From NCBI GenBank assembly GCA_031763025.1, contig JASSKH010000050.1, forward strand, positions 744,001-808,000: 64,000 nt of DNA, read 5' to 3'. This DNA is from Macrocystis pyrifera (lineage: Eukaryota > Sar > Phaeophyceae > Laminariales > Laminariaceae). The position numbers and the translations under genes were made by a program. Below are positions 11,385 through 20,990 of the stretch, one piece after another; positions within the stretch are counted from its first letter, which is position 1; each line of letters opens with the position of its first letter. Below the pieces are notes generated by a model, which worked only from the letters and a program-made list of their open reading frames with translations, had not been told where the DNA came from and searched no databases.

Positions 11385-14300
11385 CTTGTAGATGACGCGC
11401 AGCAGTAAGGAATATCGAGGAGGGAACGCGTTGAAGGGATAAACTCTTGCACGGAGGGCATAGACGAAGGGCATCGACAAGAGTGTGTTCGTGGGTTCGG
11501 TCATCGACTGCTACCGCGAACATCAGCGTTCCGTGTATTTTTAGTGTAGGTTTGCCTGGTTGTACCCTGCTGTGTTTTCACCGACCATACAAGGGATTGT
11601 TCCAGACGAATGATCTATTCGCATTCGAAGCGTTGCGATGTCGCAAAGGTTCTACTCATCGTGGATGGCATACTTCAGGGCTTTGGGTTGAATGTACCTC
11701 GGGTTTGATGTGTTCCGGCTCTGGAAGAGTAAGGGCTCTCTATTTGGGTACGTGTGTGTTTTACCGGCTTGGATCTCCGGACAAGACGAGGGAATTACTG
11801 GCACGAAAACTCGGTTCGCAACGAAGGTCAAAGCGTAACGAATGGACCGAAACCGACTTTAAACGCTGACGTGTGCAAAAGCCGAATATTTGGGGCACCA
11901 TAGTAGGCGGGCGAGCGTCGATATCACCATCGTCACAGTTATCGCAATGAACACACGGTCTCAAGCGCGACGTGAGTTAGTACCTGTGATATGGAGTGTG
12001 TGGTCATTGGTGAAATTTTCACTCCGCCGGGCACTCCATCGTCGACATGCACAATGTCGTCACTGGATACGCCCGGAAAGTATGCGCCGGTGAGGGCGCG
12101 GACCTCGTTCGCCACGTTTGAGTCGTCCGAGGCGACCCATATCCCTTTGATAGCACTCACTGAAGTCCCATTAGGTTCTTGCTGGAGGTAGCGCACCGCT
12201 TCCACCAAGTAGTCCTGAGGAAAAAAACGCAGCACGACATCGGAAGGGGGACGGGTGAAAAATTCTTAGTTTTTAGTGATTATGTCATATTCATGTTGAA
12301 CCCCCTGCTGCATCAAGACGTTTCTGATAGACAGCTAAGGTGCTGTGGGACATGGCGTTCGCCCCTTCTCGACGTATAAATTCCTGTCGTAATTACCTCC
12401 ACATCGTGTTTGAAATCAAGGTGGTTTGGCTTGATCTTGTCCCCGCGACGAATGTGTATCGCTATGAAGGGCGACGTTTCGAATGTTTCCCTAACACGAG
12501 TAACCACGTCCATGTCCCTGCGAAGCCACGGCGTCAGGTGACTCCACAGGAACTTCGTCATCACCTGCGTGGTGGCGGGGGGGAATGCATCAAAACGTAT
12601 AGCGCTTGTTGGTGGCAGGTCAGATATTTCAAAATCAACGTATTGACCATTACGTATGGAGGGGGAGGGCATAATCTACCATTAGCGAAAGCAACTGTTG
12701 GCTGCACACCAACTTCACACCGAATTCAGCCTCAACGCTCAAACAGAGTCGTGGGTACTGCGCCAGGAATAGATCTAGCCAACAAGCGAAGTATGACCCC
12801 AACACAATGATAATGTGCAAACTATAACAGGACCAATGTTGGTTCATGCGACATGCTTCCAGTTTCAGCCAGCGTAGTGAAGAAAGCACCATAAGGGCAT
12901 TCTCTTTTGGGAAAATCCTATTCGCCCACTTTTGTCGGTCTGTCCGATGAAATCACACACCAGGCATAGCCCTGTATAGCTTGCCTTTTTCCTCCCACCA
13001 ACGATCCCAATGAATTGACGTTCATACCGGGACGGATGTAGAAAAGCTAGCACACGCACTAGCGGCCTGCGCCAACTCTTAGATTGTCGACTGCACTGTG
13101 CGTTGAGCTATATGATACCCACTCCAACATCCTGATGTTGCGAACACCCTCGTTTCATATCGTGTCCCATAATCAAACCATCTTCCTGGAGTGCAACCCT
13201 CGGCACGTAGATCTATCGATATTCGGCTCGATTGCAATGTGTTGCCCTACATAGGACCTCATTCGACAATCCAGTACAAGGTATGAATTTCAGCTACAAC
13301 GCCTTCTTCGCGGAGCAGCCAAACTCCGAGGTCAAGCACACACACTATGGACACGAGCGTGACCGCGAGAACATATGCTCGATGTGCCACACTTTTAGGA
13401 AAATCTACCAACTCAAGTGCGTTCAAACGTCCCGCAAGGGAACGTTTCTTCACCGATCCTACTGCAGGTACGTGAGTTCGGTAGTATTGGCGCATGATAC
13501 GGCCGTCTAGTCTATCAACAACTCGCTGCGACTACTGTTCAATATGGTGTCTAGAATATGGTTTTCTGAGTTCGTAGGTAAAATAATATCTAGATAACGG
13601 CCATTTGGAATCCGTACCGAAATTGCTATTTAAGGGTACGAAAGAGATAAAACGAACACTATCGTCAGCGAAGCGACTTTTCATTTTTACGCATCTTTGC
13701 TAATTATTGAATGCACACCCATGCCGTTCATACTATTGTCTGGATGAGATTCGTAGTATCCGACGAATTGTGTCAGCTTTTTCATTGTGAGTGAATGATG
13801 CCTTGCACATTGTCGGAAGACAAATCAAGTATCAGCACTGTATATTCAAAGGATGCGTTTATTTTTTTTCACACATACCCCCTAAATTCGTCTGGACGCA
13901 GACGCGTAAAAATCATGCCAAAGAGTGTGTTCTCGGCCTAGCCTCATGAAAAACAAAGGTCGGCACTCACCGCCCTAGCGCCGCGGTGGTCGACGTCCAA
14001 CACCTCGAACGAGGCGGAAAAATTCGCTGCCCGGATCACTTCCACTGACACCGCGATCCTGCCCGCCTCCTCTTCATCTTCAGCCGAAACCCCTGCCGAA
14101 CGCAGGTGCTGTTTCCACAGCTGCGACCAAAAATCGTGTTGGTTCAACGATCCAAAGAAAGGGTTAGCTTGTTTCGTCGATCCAACGGAAGCTTTTTCCT
14201 GAAGCCGAACGACCCGTTCTTGCTGGAGTTGATCCAACACTAGTGTTGAATACCGAAACCATGAATGTTTCGGTACGATAAGGCCAAAATAGCTTCGACA

Positions 14301-16219
14301 ACAAAAACGTTATCGTACCGATAATCCGGAAAAATCGATGACGATAACGATAACGATAATGGAGGCGAAAACCGGCGCAAAAGGCCCTTTTTCATTATTT
14401 TTGGGTCGCGTCATCACCACGAGGACCCGTAATACAAGTGAATACAACACCAGCAGAGGGTTCCCAGGATCAACGTATTCCAGGTTGTTATTCTCACATT
14501 AACTAATCGCCACAATACATTGCAGACAAGCTCCCATAACTCTGGAGTGGAAGAGATACCTCGGTAAAAATAAAACAACCAAAGAATAGTACACATGATA
14601 ACTGAAGCACATGTCGTACACCTCAGACAAAAATAAACGTGAGGCCCGTGCACGTAGGTATGAGATACATGCGGTACGCTGTACAAGTCGCCACAGAAAC
14701 CGAGAAGACCACATACTACCCAGAAGAAATGGACAGGATGGAAAAAAACAACTCGACGTCGAAAAATCGAAATCAAAATAGGGAAAAAAAAAAAAAACGA
14801 AAATCGAAAAGGCACGAGAGATAAAAACTTCAATTCAGGCAAGAAAGCAAGAAATCAGAAAGGAAACACACGAGAGAATGCGCATGTTTTCGCAGATTGC
14901 AGGCTCGCACACTACGCGAGGGGTGTAGAACAGAGATAGGAACAAAAAGACAAACATACATAGTCCGCTACTAAGAACGCCAGGGAAGCAAAAAAGAGAC
15001 AAATAGACAAAAACCAAAGTGGAAGTCTTAAGACAGGTATTGGCTACCAGGTATACCGGGTATTGTGTATTTATTGTCTACCACGTACGTGCGTACATGA
15101 AAAAAGAACAAAATCAACTGATCAGGTTTGTTATGCTGTATTATTATTGCGGAGGACCATGGTAAACCTACGGCACACTAAAATCTACACATTTCCCTAT
15201 TGTTACTAACAGTATTTGGTCGTATTTTCTATGCCCCCCCGTAATAACAGTAGAAGATATGTAGCTGTTAAGTACCAAGGCGCAACGGCAACCACAGCTC
15301 GACACAAAATGTATATAATGCCGCACAATGCTATTCGGAAGAACTTGTGTACGTACTCACGAACCCAACCGTCGCCGCCACACAAAAAACAAAAAATCCC
15401 TTGTCCTTCCTGCCGAGCGCGCTTGACCATGCCAATCCGTGCGAACCGTCCAAAAACACGAGGAGGGCATAGACAGTGTCATCTCCCAACCTATTACGCT
15501 TTTTCGTTACGACATTCCCAGCCGCTGAGAAAACGCGCTCAGACGCAGCCGACGAAGCAGGAATCGCTAAATATATTCTTCTCTGCCAATCTAGCCAGGG
15601 TTGGGTACGCAAACTGGTGCCGGCACGACCAGCTCAAGTCGTCCTCCCCGGTGCTCTCGTCGTCGTCGTCCTCGTCGTCTTCAAGCCCCTTCTCAAGCGT
15701 GAAGCGTTGGAGCTCGTGCTCGATCGCCTGCATCCTTGCTGTCAAGGACAGCGGCGGGGCGATAGAGGCTTTGTTGCCGTGTCCCCTGTCCCCCGTGGAG
15801 GCGTTCGGCCTTTTATCGTTTTATCGTATCGTTATCGTTGATCGAATTATCGAAACTAATATCGAAATACCGAACTTTTTTCGGTTCGAATAAAAAAAAG
15901 AAATTATCGAACGATACATCCAAAGTTTCGGTACGATATCCAACACTATCCACCATAGTTAGCGAACTTCAGCTAGAGTTTTAGCGTGTCTGAGCGCAAC
16001 CACCCGAAAATAGCCTCTCTACTGTAGCAAGACTGACCTCGGGTGTGTCGAACGTGCACAAGTGGGGCATGTTGCTGAATAGGCAGCTCCATCCATGTGA
16101 CACCAGTCCATCGCTCTCGTGAGAACATTCCAGCTCTGGCAGCTGAGTGCTGTCCACCAGTACGGCGAGATCGCTCCACCCTTCTACGGCGACGGCATAC
16201 ACCCAGGCATTCAACAGAT
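11187..16219 (-). CDS. GT23-type fucosyltransferase-like gene, five exons modelled
   Basis: Minus-strand exons at 16219-16038, 14222-13971, 12675-12397, 12214-11984 and 11384-11187 (TGA). Each junction has AG before and GT after, and all internal introns are phase 0, which supports one gene. The third exon has FIAIHIRRGDK, matching the HxRRxDK motif I of alpha-1,6/alpha-1,2/protein-O fucosyltransferases (donor GDP-fucose binding). The fourth has GIWVASDDSNVANEVRAL, and the fifth ADVFVGTCSSNLGRLV, matching the C-terminal motif III. The first has WVYAV and GWSCLF, like the W...C-F region upstream of the catalytic core. Family members are Golgi type II glycosyltransferases; the N-terminal anchor and start codon are not in these exons. 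An 89-base exon at 17650-17562 may extend it. The first intron holds a hAT element. Linkage of the two upstream exons to the catalytic three is less sure than the family call. Confidence 0.7.
11984..12214 (-). CDS. Fucosyltransferase-like gene, fourth exon
   Basis: A strong acceptor, TTTTTTCCTCAG, precedes GAC; the exon is exactly 77 codons and ends CAG|GTACTA. It contains LVEAVRYLQQEPNGTSVSAI and WVASDDSNVANEVRALTGAY, the region that binds and positions the nucleotide sugar in GT23 enzymes. Confidence 0.75.
12397..12675 (-). CDS. Fucosyltransferase-like gene, third exon (motif I)
   Basis: Ninety-three codons in phase from AATGGTAG|ATT to GAG|GTAATT. It includes FLWSHLTPWLRRDMDVV and FIAIHIRRGDKIKPNHLDF. 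The second arginine of HxRR is the residue expected to contact GDP-fucose. The 5' acceptor is weaker than the others, so this boundary could move. Confidence 0.75.
13294..13467 (+). CDS. Possible exon opposite the fucosyltransferase intron
   Basis: Plus-strand block between AATTTCAG and a near-perfect donor, CTGCAG|GTACGTGAG. It reads YNAFFAEQPNSEVKHTHYGH and contains ENICSMCHTF and LKCVQTSRKGTF, with C-rich third codon positions. The opposite strand is also open and would encode a positively charged stretch followed by a hydrophobic helix (AYVLAVTLVSIVCVLDLGVW), like a type II anchor. Only one of the two can be real; the splice signals favour the plus strand. Confidence 0.35.
13971..14222 (-). 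CDS. Probable second exon of the fucosyltransferase-like gene
   Basis: Eighty-four in-frame codons from CTCCAG|CAA to GCG|GTGAGT, the latter a near-consensus donor. Contains KQANPFFGSLNQHDFWSQLW and AVSVEVIRAANFSASFEVLD. The sequence is clearly protein-like, but I cannot match it to a domain; placement in the gene rests on strand, phase 0 on both sides and position. The frame stays open upstream to the hAT boundary at 14240. Confidence 0.5.
15142..15246. mobile_element. MITE family M1, copy 1 (inside hAT)
   Basis: A ~105-bp palindromic element: left end TATTATTGCGGAGGACCATG, right end reading TATTACGGGGGGGCATAG on the other strand, with an AT-rich centre. The same family is at 28076-28523 (split), 45206-45317 and 49326-49436. 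No coding capacity. Confidence 0.75.
15331..15745 (-). pseudogene. hAT transposase C-terminal remnant
   Basis: Two minus-strand frames. The first has an acidic stretch EDDEDDDDESTGEDD and ends in QFAYPTLARLAEK. The second has IPASSAASERVFSAAGNVVT and KKRNRLGDDTVYALLVFLDG. Together they match the end of hAT transposases, where this region drives dimerisation. The catalytic DDE residues and BED finger are absent, so it is non-functional. Confidence 0.8.
16038..16219 (-). CDS. Probable first visible exon of the fucosyltransferase-like gene
   Basis: From AAAATCAG to GAG|GTCAGT; two bases plus 60 codons. Reads LLNAWVYAVAVEGWSDLAVL and SDGLVSHGWSCLFSNMPHLC. The W-x-YA...W-S-C-L-F spacing resembles the segment before the catalytic core of GT23 enzymes. 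It needs an upstream exon ending with one extra base, which the 17650-17562 candidate provides. Confidence 0.5.
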
Positions 16220-17561
16220 CTGATTTTTATGGGAGACGTTGGCAGCAAAGTGGCATGGTTCCACGGGGAGAATACGGTAGTTGGGACAAGACATAGTCAT
16301 CGTGGGCTGGCGTGCGTAGCTAGTACTCCGCGAAGGCACCAATTTAGAAGTTGGGAGGTTTTACCGAGGGTAGTAGGGTCCGCCGACCTGTGTAGCGACT
16401 GGCCTAAACCTCATCAAACTGTATCGAACCAATGCGTTAATCCTGGCGAAACAAGCAAGTAGTGTGCTAAGGGTGTCAACGGCGGTCTACCACATCATGT
16501 TCAAGGATGGTGTCACGACTGTTCTCTGCGTTGGGGTTGCTCGATGCTGCGTCTATGCTGTTGAGAACTGCTGTGTGTGTGGTATTGCTGTATACACGTA
16601 CGAAGTATCACACATATTAGACACTAGATTAATTTATCTGCGGCTGTGTGCTGTTATGTTGACCCTGTCTCCCGGTACTGCTGGTCCCGTTACTTCTGCC
16701 ATACCACGACTGCCGTAGTATTATTGCTGTACTATCCGCACTGCTGTACGGAGGCGGGACGGAGGCGGCGGCGGCGGCATGAACAGCAAGCAGGACGAGC
16801 ATCACATGATACTCGTACTGGCAGCTTTGTACACTGTTGCTGTAGTACCTGCAACCCTGATACCTTGCTACAGGTTACTATAATACTACTTTTGAATCTA
16901 CACAAAAAGCCGTATCAAATAAAAGATAGGCATCAAAGCAGCAGCAGCAGCAATAACGGCAGTAGCTCATCCCCGGAAGAAATTCTCACATCATTTAGAG
17001 CCACACCATACTAAAACTCAACAACACTCAATCAATACATCAATATTGGTGAAATGAAGAAGTTTCGACATGTTGCAACGTCGTATCATTCTCCCTTGTT
17101 CGGGTTATTATATAGTATCAGTGGGCAGAATGATTATTTTAAATAGTCCTGTTGACCCGGGCAGCATCCAGGGGAGCCACTGGCGGCCTATATCTTTGAC
17201 AAGGAATTACATATAGAATACGTGCCGCCGTGCATCGTCCTCGCCTCCCCCCCCGTGCGGGCGCCATGGCGATGGCTTTCATTGACGATTTATTCCTGCC
17301 CCTTAAGGCTAGGTCTTCCCTATACTTTTTTTACGTACTTTGCCGGCTTCGTTGCCTCGCCGTTCAGAAGTGTGGGAGTGGGTTTTGAGGAGCTGCATCT
17401 TCGACTCATGTTCTAGTTCGTGGAATCGGGGTTGCCACGAATTTCCCATAATTCTGCATATACGGCTCATCAGAGTGGGCTAGTGTTATGATACTGCTTT
17501 GTATGAGGTTGAAAGCCCGGTAATTACCTGGATTCAGTCACTGGGAACGTATTTGTAGTAC

Positions 17562-17650
17562 TTGGAAGGCGTATCTTAGATGGAAAACCAGGGGTTTTCC
17601 AGAGGCGCACGAGCTTGGTCTCAGTCTCCGCGTGCACGACAGGAATAAAA
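17562..17650 (-). CDS. Possible upstream exon of the fucosyltransferase-like gene
   Basis: Minus-strand block between GAAGAGCAG and A|GTACTA encoding FIPVVHAETETKLVRLWKTP then GFPSKIRLP. It ends with one base over, which complements the two-base start of the exon at 16219. Phase agreement and composition are the only support. Confidence 0.25.
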
Positions 17651-18249
17651 CTGCTCTTCTTCGATAGCCAAGCAAGCAACACATGTGAGTACCAACGATT
17701 ACCGACTTAAAAGGAAGACCTGCCCAGGGATACAAAGTGTCCCGCAAGCTTGATCTTAACAGCTCGGTTTATTACAACACTTGTAAAATTCGGTAAAAAT
17801 GGAATATTGACGAGACGTATTACGCAGCTTGCAAAGTTGGGTATCAACTTCAGTCGAACTCACAGCTGACGTATTTCACAAATTTATGAAATACTACTAT
17901 TAATAATATCAGTATACTGTTCATGTACAATACAGCCCGTACTTGGTACTTTATGTCCGTCTTGAGGGCCGCAGCAACGGGGTTTGATGGCTCTATGGCG
18001 TGATGTACACCACAAGGGACGCAGAGGGGCTTCGCTGTCGTCACGTACTGGTCCCTGGGCGCCGTCTGGGGTGCTGGAAACGACGGATATTACACACGTT
18101 GGTCGTGGATGCGGCGGATTTGAACATGAGAAACGCACGGTCGGAAACCCGGGGATGGAGCTTGAATGTCCCCGTAGTAGTGAATTAAATCTCGACTACG
18201 TACTCGTAGCAGCGACTATCACTCTCCAAATGTGAATCCTATGTAGCCG
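17651..18249. other. No gene seen
   Basis: Short frames only; nothing supported. Confidence 0.4.
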
Positions 18250-18560
18250 GCGTCCCCGGTGGCTTGGTGATCCGTGAGCCTATCAAGATCAATTTCGTGG
18301 GTTCGAGTCTCACCGAGTGCATGCTCCTAGGGACTTTTCTTGCATAAAATTGATTAGCGGAAAACGCAAGAGCGTGAGTTAGCTGTACATTCGATGAAAA
18401 TCGACGAGGCGTGGGAATGCTGAACCCTATGCGCGATAAAAAAAAGGCACATACCGGGGGGGGGAAGGGACGACACCTGTGACCACGGCTTGTCCAGAAG
18501 ATCGCTGAGGGTAAAACCTCCGGCCGGAAAGCAAAAGTGATGATAAAAAACAAAAAAAAG
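18250..18560 (+). mobile_element. tRNA-derived SINE, copy 2 (SINE-A)
   Basis: Begins GCGTCCCCGGTGGCTTGGTG (A box within), B box GGTTCGAGTCT near 18299, then the shared body and a tail of AAAACC and A-rich sequence. The T-arm pairing GTGGG...CTCAC has one wobble pair. Confidence 0.8.
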
Positions 18561-18952
18561 CGCACAAACGACCTGCTGGCAACACAGCAGTGATACTCAT
18601 AAAAATCCCAGAATACCCAGAGAGGTGCGGCGTAACCTCCACCAATACAACCTTCAACACCATATAGAACCGATTTTGCCACGAAGCTTGGCAGACTGGT
18701 AGATAAGCTCATGGCAGCAACGATGCCACCTGAAGTAGCTCTTAACGCAAGATACAGATTCGAAATGTACGGCAACGTTCGAAACATGCCCAAACGAACG
18801 TGGCCCATGCTTAAAATTGAAAGCATCGACCGTCATGGTACGTACAGCTCACGACATTGCCAGTATCCCCTATACCCATACAACAGCGAGCACTTATTTT
18901 CCGTACAGCTACACTTTTGCACCTATGGTTGACTTTTGCGGCCTTCTCGGGG
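18561..18952. other. No gene seen
   Basis: No supported feature. Confidence 0.35.
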
Positions 18953-19408
18953 TCACACCCGCACGTCAATAAGCACGTGTCTTCCTCTCGGTATCGACAT
19001 ATATAACAGTGCTCTGACAAACTCTATGACGAAGTTGCGCGACCTTTTGTTCGTCTTCCTTCTCGGGTCGACACCCCACCTCTCTTCAACTTTGGCCTCT
19101 TGTCTTCGAGCCCGCCCTGCTACATATGGAAGACACACTCCTGCTTCGCCGAATGTGCTTGATAAGGGACTCGCACGGTGAGCAGCAGTTGGTCCAGGCA
19201 TTTTCCTTTGCCGACCGTCGTGAGGAAGGATATCGCCCGGTGATCCTGTGTCCGCTTGCACGAACGCTGCCAAGCGCTGAAAGAACCATAACGTAGCCAC
19301 ACCCTTGTCACCTTCAGGAAGATCCACGGTCAATATCTCACTGTCTTGAAGAAAAATGAGTTCGGCGAAAAGGCCCGGTGACCACACACTTTTCAGAGCG
19401 AGTGTCAC
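18953..19408 (-). CDS. Unidentified reading frame, 151 codons
   Basis: Among the longest open frames here outside recognised mobile elements and repeats. It starts with SVWSPGLFAELIFLQDSEIL and DKGVATLWFFQRLAAFVQAD, then becomes basic (RRQEAKVEERWGVDPRRKTN). A second frame in the middle also looks protein-like (GKGKCLDQLLLTVRVPYQAH), so an intron or a frameshift may divide it; GAAG|GTGACA and TTGGCAG are candidate edges. No family recognised. Confidence 0.3.
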   Translation of the reverse strand: MTLALKSVWSPGLFAELIFLQDSEILTVDLPEGDKGVATLWFFQRLAAFVQADTGSPGDILPHDGRQRKMPGPTAAHRASPLSSTFGEAGVCLPYVAGRARRQEAKVEERWGVDPRRKTNKRSRNFVIEFVRALLYMSIPRGRHVLIDVRV

Positions 19409-19789
19409 ACTTCAGGCACAGTAGATGGGATACCGTAGGGAGAAAGTCGCAGCGCACATTCACGGTGTCGTCCGGACACCTGCTGCTGAAACTATCTTCG
19501 AGTCACACCGATTCGATCTCGTCAAGCATTATTTGTTAGCAAATAGCGTCACACACGCATATGGGTGTATGGGTGTGTGAGTGGCTGTGTGTAACACACG
19601 AAACGTGACATATCGTTTTCTTGTTTCGATGGTATCGCACCATGCTATAGTTGGCCTGTACAAGTATACGGTTCGAATCCTCAAGGCTAGTCAAGTGCCA
19701 TGTAATTTATCCCCAAAACGGGAGTGCAGTTCTAAAAGGGTTAATACCCCAATAGGGTGGCGATCCTGTCCGCCTGGTACAAGGTCGCT

Positions 19790-20110
19790 TGTTGCAACAA
19801 TGACCTTGCCATGGCTTTAACCTCCACAGGGTGTGTGTGATTGATACGGCACAGGGTGTCGACCCTGTGAAAGTAAGATAACAAGACCCTGGCAGGGCCT
19901 GAATCTGGGTGTGTGTGATTGGCCCTGTACAATGAGTCGACCCTGTGAAGTTAAGACAATAAGACCCTGGCAGGGTCTTGACCTGCATAGTGTGTGTATG
20001 AATGATCCTGTACCGGGTATACAAACTGTGCAGGGTTTGTACCCAGTACCTTTCCGACGTCTTCACCCGGTGCAAGATCTGTTCAGAGTACCCTGTACAG
20101 GGTTCTAACG
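19790..20110 (+). repeat. Tandem repeat, ~80-bp unit
   Basis: GTGTGTGTGATTG (19831), GTGTGTGTGATTG (19909) and GTGTGTGTATGAATG (19989) each sit in a unit that also carries CCCTGGCAGGG and TCGACCCTGTGAA. At least three units, degenerating into CCTGTACAGGG words toward 20110. Confidence 0.65.
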
Positions 20111-20219
20111 CTGACAGGGTGTTACCACATGACCTCTACAGGGTTCCAGACAGTGATGGAGTAGCATATCTACCGTATAGGAACGTACATACCCGTTTGC
20201 GAATCCCCTCAAGCACGAC

Positions 20220-20990
20220 ATGAGCGTATGTTAGTTCCGGAAGAACCGCACGGAGACACGCTACAACACTGCGTGCCGACAACCAGGTAAACGCGTTCCG
20301 GGTGCATTACACCGCGATCGCATACCTCAGCGCGTATCACCGTCGGAGGGGTCTGGAAAATCGTACACGACGTCCCCACGGGACAACCAACAGTAGCAGA
20401 ACCCCTAATCAACTAGGCTACGAGCTTGGGGACAATACGGAACAGAAGGCACCCGCAAAAAGGATACGCATCAAAAGAGCGACGACATTGAGATACGAGA
20501 AGGGTCAACAAGTATGGGTGTGATCTCATGATGCAGCAGAGAGAGGCCCCATTGATCCCAAACTATATACGAGTTAACGAACGACACGATGTCACAACGG
20601 CAATCTGGACCAGAAAAGAGAGGACGCCAGGAGGGTGGATCCCTTTTCGGGAAAGCCTCATTATTGTACGGGGAGACAGTGATTATCACTCCGTGAGCGA
20701 TATCGCAGCTCTACAACAGCACGAAAAAGTAGAAAGAGGCTAGGAAAAAACAGACCATCCCGCCCGCCCATCGTTGGTAGCGAGGTGTATCGTCGACGAC
20801 ATCAGTTTTGTTAGTGTTTATTTTACCGGGGTACCTACTCTCTGCGACGAGGTGCCGCGTTGATTGCCAGACAACCAACGCGGGAGTAGTAACCCTGGGT
20901 GAGAGTCTCCGGCTGGTCGCAGCAGGAGGCCTCATTGATCCCAAACTATATACGAATTAATGTACGACGCGATGTTTCAACAGGAACGTA
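20220..20990 (+). pseudogene. Degenerate retroelement-like coding debris with a duplicated segment
   Basis: Frame fragments NAFRVHYTAIAYLSAYHRRR and LRYEKGQQVWV recall the basic C-terminal part of LTR-retroelement integrases, where a GD/Q-x-VWV strand is common. Stops follow. A ~65-bp segment containing CCCATTGATCCCAAACTATA at 20545-20600 recurs near 20930-20990, and GAACGTACATACCCGTTTGC recurs near 20180 and 20983. The integrase reading is a weak inference. Confidence 0.25.

Larger units (their letters stand above)
14241..15948 (-). mobile_element. Decayed hAT DNA transposon
   Basis: The ends are inverted: TAGTGTTGAATACCGAAAC at 14241 and, on the minus strand from 15948, TAGTGTTGGATATCGTACCG. 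Flanking octamers TCCAACAC and TCCACCAT match at six of eight positions, a plausible old 8-bp target duplication. Inside, on the minus strand, is a transposase C-terminal remnant (15745-15331) with QFAYPTLARLA and, after a frameshift near 15600, YLAIPASSAASERVFSAAGN, the signature of the hAT dimerisation domain. The rest of the transposase is missing. TATCG-rich subterminal sequence lies near both ends. A MITE has inserted at 15142-15246. Confidence 0.8.

Noticed and set aside
11447..11869. 140-codon plus-strand frame
   Set aside because: It lies within an intron and partly opposite the flanks of the fucosyltransferase-like exons, with no motif or splice support.
15216..15893. 225-codon plus-strand frame
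   Set aside because: It lies opposite the hAT transposase remnant and inside its end sequences; the minus strand carries the recognised hAT dimerisation motif.
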